Source: Valencia hispanica
Lineage: Eukaryota; Chordata; Actinopteri; Cyprinodontiformes; Valenciidae
NCBI GenBank assembly: GCA_963556495.2
Contig: OY747722.1
Span: 19,394,001-19,458,000, forward strand
Direction of reading: 5' to 3'
DNA: 64,000 bases
In this document: positions 57,210 through 64,000 of the stretch, in pieces
Numbering within the stretch: position 1 is the stretch's first letter
Layout: every line of letters begins with the position of its first letter
The notes under the pieces: model-generated
The model's input: the letters and a program-made list of their open reading frames with translations, nothing else
What the model was told of the DNA's origin: nothing
Database searches by the model: none
Program-made: the position numbers and the translations under genes

Positions 57210-59311
57210 GACAGTAGCCCTCGAACTAAACTCCACCAGTGCATGCAATGAATTTGCCACCTTTTTTACTGAAAAGATTCTGACAATCACACGGTCAATC
57301 TGTACTTCAGCACCAAATTCATTATCAGTGTCATCCCCAATTAACACCAATGTAGAAAATAATTCTAAATTCCATAAATTAAACCAAAAGCACCGTGATG
57401 AACTCATAACCCAATTAAGTTCCTATCCTAAATCATAACCCTGCTGCCTAGATATCCTACCCAATTATTTTTAAGAAAGTTTTCCCTGTCATTAGGTCTG
57501 ATCTGATTCAAATAATTAACTCATCCCTCCTGTCAGGTGTCTTCCCACAGGCTTTAAACACAGCAGTTATCAAACTACAACTAAAGAAGAACAACCTGGA
57601 CAACATGTTAATGCAGAACTACAGACTAAAGATAAAGGCTCTAATCTACCATGCATCAGTAAGATTATTGAAAAAGTTGTTTCAACAGTTAAATAGCTTC
57701 CTAACAATGACGAACTGTTTTGATTTCTTCAGTCTAGTTTCTGTACATACCACAGCACCAAGATTGTTCTCGTTCAAGTTTTCAATGGCATCCACATAAA
57801 TACAGACTGTGGTAGAACCGCAGTGCTAGTACTTTTGGTCCTCAGTGCATTTGACACTGTTGATCATGATATAATATCGGACTCTCTGATACAGTACTTG
57901 GCTGGTTTGAGTCTTACCTTAAGAACAGGAACTTCTTTGTGTCAATAGGCAATTTTTCAACAGACAGAAATCACATGTGGGGTGCCCCAGGGCTCCATCT
58001 TAGGGCCCCTCTTATTTAAAATCGACATGCTCCCACTAGCCCGGTTCAAAACGAGTAAGATTAGCTACCATAACTATGCAGATGATACTCAGCTCTACAT
58101 TACAATGTCACCATTTGACTTTGAACCCATCCAAACGCAAAGTAAATGCATTAAGCAAATCAATGGATGGATGTACCATAACTTTCTCCAGCTGAACAGT
58201 AACAAAACAGAAGTAATTACTTTTGAACCTAAAGAGGAACGATCAAGAGTCAGCACACAGCTTCAGTTAAAACAGCTAGAAATTACTGATCAGGCCCGAA
58301 ATCTAGGTGTAGTAATGGACTCAAACCTGATCTTCCAGGGTCACATAAAGGCAATAACAAGGTCAGCCTTTTTTCACCTGAGGAACATTTGTAAGATTAA
58401 AGGACTAATGTCACAACAGGAATTTGAAAAACTCATCCATGCATTTATCTTTAGTCAGATTGATTACTGAAATGGTGTCCTCACAGGTCTGCCCAAAAAG
58501 TAAATCAGACAGCTGCAGACTACTTCTTGTAATTCTAAGGATTATGGCTTACCCATAAACCAAATTTCAGTGCGTCTCAGAGGTTAGGTTCTAAAAGGTT
58601 ATAGCATATTCATAGAAAGTTGAGTAGAAGGGAAAGGTGTGGTAGGAAAAGGTGCACCAGCAAGACTGATAACAGCATTGGCAGGATTGTCAAGCAAAAC
58701 CCATTCAAGAATTTGGGGGAGGTTGGGGACTTCCTAAGGAGTGGAGTCAGTGCACCAAGAGCCACTACATGTAGACAAATTCTACACAAAAGCTACAAAT
58801 GTTGCATTCCTTCTGTCACACCACTCCTGAACCAGAGAGACCATCAGATGTAGCTTACCTGGGGTAAGGAAAAACTGTGCTTTTACTAAATTAAAATTTA
58901 GCATTTTATTTGGAGGTCGTATAGAAAAAATGAGACAGTGGAGAACCACAGAATCCACATTGGTTGATATCCAGTGTCAAGTTTCCAAATTAGTGATGAT
59001 TTGATGGTACCATGTCATCTGCTGGTGTTGGTCCCCTGTTTTTTTTTAAAGTCCACAGTGAAAACAACCATCTCCCAGGAAATGTTAAAGCTCTTGGTTT
59101 CCTTCTGCTGACAAGCTTTACGGAGACGCTTATTTCATTTTCCAGCAAGACTTAACATCTGCCTGCACTACTAATAGTACTAAAGTCTGGTTCAATGAGA
59201 ATAGCTTTAGATGACCTAAAGGGCCCTATCAAAACAATCTAGGCTTCCAATTCATGCAAAGGAGGCCCAACCAAGTATTAAGTGCATAGAAAAGAAATAC
59301 AATTCAGAAGA

Positions 59312-59319
59312 ATATTTTA
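59312..59319 (+). repeat. Target-site duplication, left copy
   Basis: ATATTTTA, identical to 60327-60334, flanking the hAT-type element. Confidence 0.9.
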
Positions 59320-60326
59320 TAGGGCTGGACGATATAGAAACAGAGCATATCGATAAAGGGAATAGTCATATTGATTGATATTGATAAATTATCGATAAAT
59401 ATCACAAAATGTAAAAAATATATTTTAAGTTCTTCCCCGGTCATTTTGTTATTCTTCAATTAACTAATTTTAACTAAGAATTAAATTAATTCATTTTTCA
59501 AACACCTCTTTTTATCATAAATAAGTTTGTAAGACACAGAAACAAATAGAGACCTGAGTAAATACAAAGAAAAGTAATATTATTAACCATTATATTCTAT
59601 ATTTTTTATTTGTTAGTACTTGAAATTAAAGGCTTATCTTGATGCTTTTTAATCTTTTAAACATTTTATGACACGTTATAATATTAATGGCTGAAACCTT
59701 TGGTTTAGTTTGTCAATAAAGCTTATTCTAATTCATTTCAGCCGGCTGGCCTATCCAACCCTGTTGTGTTTTTTAAAGCATTTTTCGCTTCTGAGGACCC
59801 GAGGCAGAACTGAGGGGGACATTTTAAAAGCCACAGGTGTTAGTAGCGCGACCTGGGTAAGTTTCCTGTGTCTTCGCTGTAACGGATTCGCAGTGATTCG
59901 GGAGAGGGGAGTCCTGCTTAAGACAACTGATCGTAGTATTTTATTTGGTTTACTATTGCTACGTTTAGTGTTTTAGTGCGTCGAGGATCGGTTCAAAACG
60001 GGGTGCAACCTTTACCCGAGTCACTGAAACATTTACCTGGAACAACTTCCTCCGCTGCTCCCTTGCTGTGACGTCTGACCAACGTGAAGTTACGGCGATG
60101 GTTCGCTTAGGGACCATCAAAAAATTCTGTTTCAGCTCAAATCATTTCATCCTTTTTGTGGTTTGAAAATAGAGAGGGGTGGCTGACAGAGCTGCCTATC
60201 AGCGGTAATGATTTGTTTAGAGTAAGTAATGATCGTTGTTTTAAGCTACCTGATAGGCTATAATGAAAATCGCACCACACGTCTATCGATCGATATATAT
60301 TGTTATTGAATTATCGTCCAGCCCTA
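59320..60326. mobile_element. hAT-type DNA transposon, non-autonomous, with 8-bp duplication
   Basis: Inverted ends TAGGGCTGGACGATA (59320-59334) and TATCGTCCAGCCCTA (60312-60326) match perfectly over 15 bases. The 8 bp ATATTTTA occur immediately outside each end (59312-59319 and 60327-60334), the size of a hAT target duplication. The 1007-bp interior has several ATCGATA motifs near both ends (59347-59402; 60281-60300) and a GC-richer middle (59750-60200) with a possible splice donor (CTGGGTAAGTTTCC, about 59854). No hAT transposase or dimerisation block is present, so it is an internally deleted derivative. It lies inside the 3' region of the Tc1 relic and is therefore younger than it. Confidence 0.9.
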
Positions 60327-60334
60327 ATATTTTA
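60327..60334 (+). repeat. Target-site duplication, right copy
   Basis: ATATTTTA, identical to 59312-59319. Confidence 0.9.
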
Positions 60335-60420
60335 ATTTGAAATATTTTTTTAAAATTGAATTGAAATATTTCACTCTGTGTGTAATGAATATATAACACG
60401 ACTTCCACTTTCTGAAATTA

Positions 60421-63317
60421 GGAACAACCCCCCCAAAACAAAGAAAAAAAAAAAGTGCACATTTTCACAATATTCAAAAAGTATAGTTGCCCAGTTCACC
60501 CACCCACTCAAAGAAAGCTCCAGTTCTTGCAGCACAAGTTGATCCATGCCTACCTGACAGGACTAGATGTTTACCTAAATGTTGTTCACTCATTCACATT
60601 TAGACCCACACAGAAAATGCTTGTTTGTGAAAGCAGTCGATACTTAGTGTAACCAAATTGCAGTTTTGCTTATGAATGCAGCATAAGCTTTACAACAAGT
60701 TTGTATGCTTCTTGCCTTTCAATCATGAAAAACTTATCTTGTGTTACTTTACATAGTTTTTTTTTATCTCACTTGATTTATTTTAAACAGAAGCATGTAC
60801 GTCAAAGACTCTGTGACCTAAAATAAAAAAAGTACTATTTTTAGTCATCTAAATAAAGCTTAAAATGAGGAAAGTGTTAATAGACTCTTGACACATGCAG
60901 GGTGCTGATGGATGAAAAACAGCAAAGAGGAAGGGCAGAGGTAATTTCCATATTCTCGGATACAGACATACCAAATGATGGAAAGGTAATGAATACATTT
61001 CATTTTAAATGTAAAATATTTTAAATAAGTTTTTTTTTTTACTACATACAAGGGTTGATATTGATTTCTTGCATCTGCCTGAACACAAAAGCAATTTAAG
61101 TGGAATGCATGAGAAACTGTAACAATGAGCGCTATAGCTAGTCTGTCATGTTCTATATAAATCTCAGAAGGAGGACATCTATTTTAAAACACACATATTT
61201 ACACGTCTTGTTAATGCCCACTATGAAAGCATTTCCACCCTTTTTTTCATAATGATACTGGTGTTTGGTTAATGTGGTTCCCATGTCTTTTCCCTTCGTC
61301 TCCATGTCTTATCGCCTTTCTCTCATAAATAAACAAGTGTTAGCACGGTCAGGAGCCCTGCAAGAGAACAAGACCAAAGAGGCAAAGACAGAAAGACAGA
61401 CTGAGGCATGCCACGAGCAAAGGAAGCAAGGAAGTGGAAACAAACACTTAACCTCCTTTTTTCCGTCTTTCCACCCACCTGTTCTCTGTTATCTCATGTA
61501 ACACTGCTGTAAGATGTAAAAACACCTCTTGTAACACACCTTTATCCCTAGAGTTTTGCCGATGCTCTTTAAACTGTGCTCTTTTTCTCTGACATTTACC
61601 ATTTCACAGCCTTTCTTCTCCGCATCTATCGCTTAACCTGCAAAGCTTCTTCCTGTGTTTCTTCTCTTTAAAGATTTTTTAAACAAATTTGAGTAACAAA
61701 CCTAACGATGACACCACTGAGTAGTCAAAACGGGTACATGTGAATAAAGAGGAGAAAATATAAAGGAAATCAGAGAAAAAGAGAACACCCAGTTTTTCCA
61801 ACATTTCAAACTTCAAACATGGGTATTTAATCCTTCATATGAAACATACAGTATTCTCTGATGATCGTAGCTCTGCTCCAGAACAGACTTATTAAAACTT
61901 GGTGCATGAAGAATCCCTTCCCTTGTTTAAGGGCCATACCCCCCCCCCCCCCCCCCCAAAAGTCTAATTTATCTATATGTCATACTTTCACTAACATTTA
62001 TTTAAAAAATACCGTAGTCTGGAATGTGTTTTTAAAATGATTGAACTATTTGGGATGCTCCTGTTCTATGATCAAATCTCAAACACACTTCAAATCTTTT
62101 TGAAAGATGTGTTGATTTCATGTCAACTTCCTAATCACCCCTCTGTGATGGCAAGTCATGGGAGTTTTTGGTAATCTCATAGCCAAGGTAGGAGTAGATT
62201 AGGTCTTCTGTGCTGTTTTGTACATCACTTTAAGGCCTAATATCAATGTACAGCAAGAAAACAAAAATATTCTTTGTACGAAAAAAAAAAAAAAAATCAC
62301 AATGGGCCTTCCCTTTGTGTTTTTTTAGGTGCTTGCCCACAAAGCCTGATCTGATTTGCACTGAAATGAAGGTATCAATGACAGAGTTTGTAACAACACA
62401 CCATGTGGAGGCATATCACAGTCCATTGATGTAAACGATGAAGAGAGCTCTGTTGACAAAAACCTTTAATTTGGGAACATGTTGAATGTTTCATAGCTAC
62501 TTATCGGTATTTTAGAATAAGAATATAGCAAGCACTTTTGTTAGAAAGATTCTGATCAGTGAACTGGTTGCATTTCTCCTCACCCATCAAAAACAGTCTC
62601 TCAGTTGGAACATGCACCTGTCAGACCTACAGTGTTACCAGCTTACTTTTAGCTCTAATCACATATGAAATACATCATGAGACTCAAGTCACAAACCTAG
62701 AGTCCAAGTCAGGTGTTGAATATTAATGGACAAAAAAAATAATCACCTCATTGCCTCATTTCTGATAGTCTGGGGAGGAGGAACATCTCCACCCACACTG
62801 CCCAACAGTGCAGTGCTGAACTTTTTATCTTGAGGCCTTTTTACCACTTATGGTTAAATTATTCAAGACTTTGCCCACATTTAGAGTGCCAATAACTAAA
62901 CGACAAACTCAATGTACACAGACAGAGCTTAGTACTAAAGACAACCTCAATGATATCTGTAACCTGCTATGCAGCAGGAGATAATGCAGTTAGCAATGAT
63001 ATCTGAAGGCCCCATTAGCTTAAAAGATTTAAAGTTTGTTACTCCATTTTTGAGAACCATTCTTTCGCTTTGGAATATAAAGCAAAATATGTCTCATGGT
63101 TTTAAAATCACCCTGTTAACCTTAAAATGCTGCAAAGTGGTCCAGCAAACACAAAACTTGTATTATTTTCTTTAAAATAGCATTAGGGGTCTGGTTTTTT
63201 ATCCTTAATTTGACTGGAAACTGTAAGCTGTAATACCAGGTCTGACCACCAGGATGTGGGAGTTGTACAGTGTGTTAATAAATAATTGGAAAGATTTTCC
63301 ATCTTAGATGTGAAGAA
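60421..63317. other. No recognised feature; C19 tract
   Basis: AT-rich with A runs near 60444-60454 and 62281-62296. Short frames at 60455-60652, 61265-61501 and 62246-62434 have no motif. Confidence 0.45.
61939..61957. repeat. Homopolymer C tract (C19)
   Basis: Nineteen consecutive C in the plus strand; with the G tracts at 7857, 25023 and 55822 it is one of four long G/C homopolymers in an AT-rich window. Confidence 0.95.
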
Positions 63318-63520
63318 CACAAAATATACAAAGCTTTCCAAAAATAATCACACCCCTTGAATTCTGGACATTTTGTTAAGCCAAAGCTTCCTTTTAGAGG
63401 AATTTTATGAGAAAAAAAACAACAAAGATAAGGGATATCAGATTAAGTTGGCCTGAACACAAATGCACTCAATGGTTTTCAGATTCTTTTTTTTTATTAA
63501 CTATGTATCCTGTTTGAAAA
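63318..63520. mobile_element. Possible Tc1-type terminal region relic
   Basis: CTTTCCAAAAATAATCACACCCCTTGAATTCTGGACATTTTGT and AATGGTTTTCAGATT (about 63470) resemble, in order, the outer part of the long inverted repeat of a fish Tc1 family (recalled as GCAAAAGTATTCACACCCCTTGAAC...TTTTGTCAC and AAATGGTTTTCAAATTTTT). No transposase follows, so it would be a lone end or a derivative element. Identification is from memory and moderate at best. Confidence 0.4.
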
Positions 63521-64000
63521 ACATTTATGCCTTTTTAAAGAGCAGGTACCTAGTTTACGAGATGAAATAGTGCAGGTCCCTTTCCTGAGTAAACAAAGAA
63601 ATTAAAACTGGTTTCCCTCAAACTTGTTTTCCCTCCTTGGTGGGTTCATTTACTTTAAATGAGAGAACCCATTACTGCAGCAACATTTCACTGCAGATAA
63701 CGCAGTCTTCCAAAGCAAGTCGGGCAATCATGCATGCAGAAACCATTTCTGAAGAATCAAAAGCAACAGAAGTTTATGCTGGTTTGAAAAGTTGAGTTCC
63801 ATCCAACTTCTAAGTGCTTTTATAACGCTTAATTAGTAAAAGGCAATACCAGAATATGCAAAATGAGACCATATCAACTGCTAGACGTTTCGGACAAAAA
63901 CAAAACATTTGCTCTGTAATTGTCAACACTTTTGTACAATTTCCAATGTAGTCAATATCTCTTTCCTGCAGAAGACATTTTGTTTTCTTGAACAGAGGTG
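63521..64000. other. No recognised feature
   Basis: Plain sequence to the window edge with no coding or repeat signal that I can name. Confidence 0.4.

Larger units (their letters stand above)
56240..58530 (+). mobile_element. L2/Rex1-like LINE relic (LINE C), split by another LINE
   Basis: Plus-strand LINE coding relic in two parts. The left part (56240-56386) reads TLKDARDLFISEIFNKN then NNAQTLFAIVEKL, equivalent to the ...SLI..NPR.LFSTV.KL block of ORF2. The right part resumes at about 57210 with VALELNSTSACNEFATFFTEKI, the block that normally follows directly, and goes on through degraded RT fingers (57480-57800), motif A (AFDTVDHD, about 57847-57870), motif B (PQGSILGPLLF, from 57985), motif C (YADDTQLY, about 58072-58095) and NLGVVMDSNLIFQGHIK. 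Numerous stops and shifts occur; similarity stops near 58530 with GLPKK. Inactive. Confidence 0.8.
58531..60420 (+). mobile_element. Tc1/mariner relic (family E), interrupted by a hAT element
   Basis: Plus-strand Tc1 relic directly after LINE C. The left terminal region is GATTATGGCTTACC...AAATTTCAGTGCGTCTCAGA (58540-58586). A 77-codon open piece (58620-58853) carries the DNA-binding part (RKRCTSKTD, RIVKQNPFKNLGE, SAPRATTCRQILH). The catalytic part is decayed: F-I-F-Q-Q-D-L at about 59134-59154 holds the second catalytic D. AAGGAGGCCCAACCAAGTAT (59260-59279) is the end of the gene, and TTGAAATATTTCACTCTGTGTGTAATGAAT (about 60361-60390), the right terminal region, lies beyond the hAT insertion at 59320-60326. 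Without the hAT the relic is about 880 bp. Confidence 0.72.

Noticed and set aside
57208..57438. Apparent independent small protein, and an antisense 144-codon frame at 56973-57407
   Set aside because: The plus-strand piece is the CNEFATFF block of LINE C; the minus-strand frame is its shadow plus the LINE D joint.

Overview
The window reads as vertebrate, most likely teleost fish, nuclear DNA: AT-rich, low in CpG outside a few blocks, with no operon-like gene packing and a repeat set typical of ray-finned fish (several Tc1/mariner families, L2/Rex1-like LINEs ending in short TTGAAT-type tails, an L1-type fragment, hAT and PIF/Harbinger-type DNA transposons, a tRNA-derived SINE with an ATGG tail). 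I could not identify any host protein-coding gene, rRNA, tRNA or CRISPR array. It is best read as a gene desert or a very long intron whose readable content is almost all mobile-element sequence.

Layout. 0-10.4 kb: Tc1 relic (0.14-0.43), L1 ORF2 C-terminal relic on the minus strand (2.3-3.3), a CpG-rich block followed by a short Harbinger-like element flanked by TTA (4.42-4.94), a second Tc1 family relic (7.1-7.8), a GC-rich block (9.35-9.54) and a LINE 3' tail (10.3). 11.3-12.8 kb: a structurally complete Tc1 element whose transposase carries nonsense codons. 13.5-21.3 kb: Tc1 relic, SINE, a 588-bp terminal-inverted-repeat element and another decayed Tc1 transposase. 22.2-23.9 kb: a 5'-truncated LINE with an uninterrupted reverse transcriptase frame. 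27.0-27.6 kb: Tc1 relic. 30.1-30.3 kb: an unidentified exon-like segment. 31.9 kb: SINE tail. 32-39 kb: no recognised element. 39.5-41.45 kb: a second, more damaged copy of the 11.3-kb Tc1 element, inserted in a Harbinger-like fragment that still shows a MADF-type first exon. 41.64-41.70 kb: a near-perfect palindrome. 49.4 kb: a (TA)42 microsatellite. 50.3-53.2 kb: a LINE with a mutated catalytic motif. 54.2 kb: Tc1 relic. 56.2-60.4 kb: nested elements, with one LINE inside another in opposite orientation and a hAT element with a perfect 8-bp target duplication inside an older Tc1 relic.

The elements are independent parasites of different ages; insertion order can be read at three places (39.5, 56.4 and 59.3 kb). 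I found no support for a previously undescribed multi-gene system. The unexplained items most worth checking are the 59-bp palindrome at 41.65 kb, the orphan exon-like segment at 30.2 kb, and some unannotated stretches (37.3, 43.9-44.1, 47.0-47.6 kb) whose texture resembles conserved noncoding sequence.
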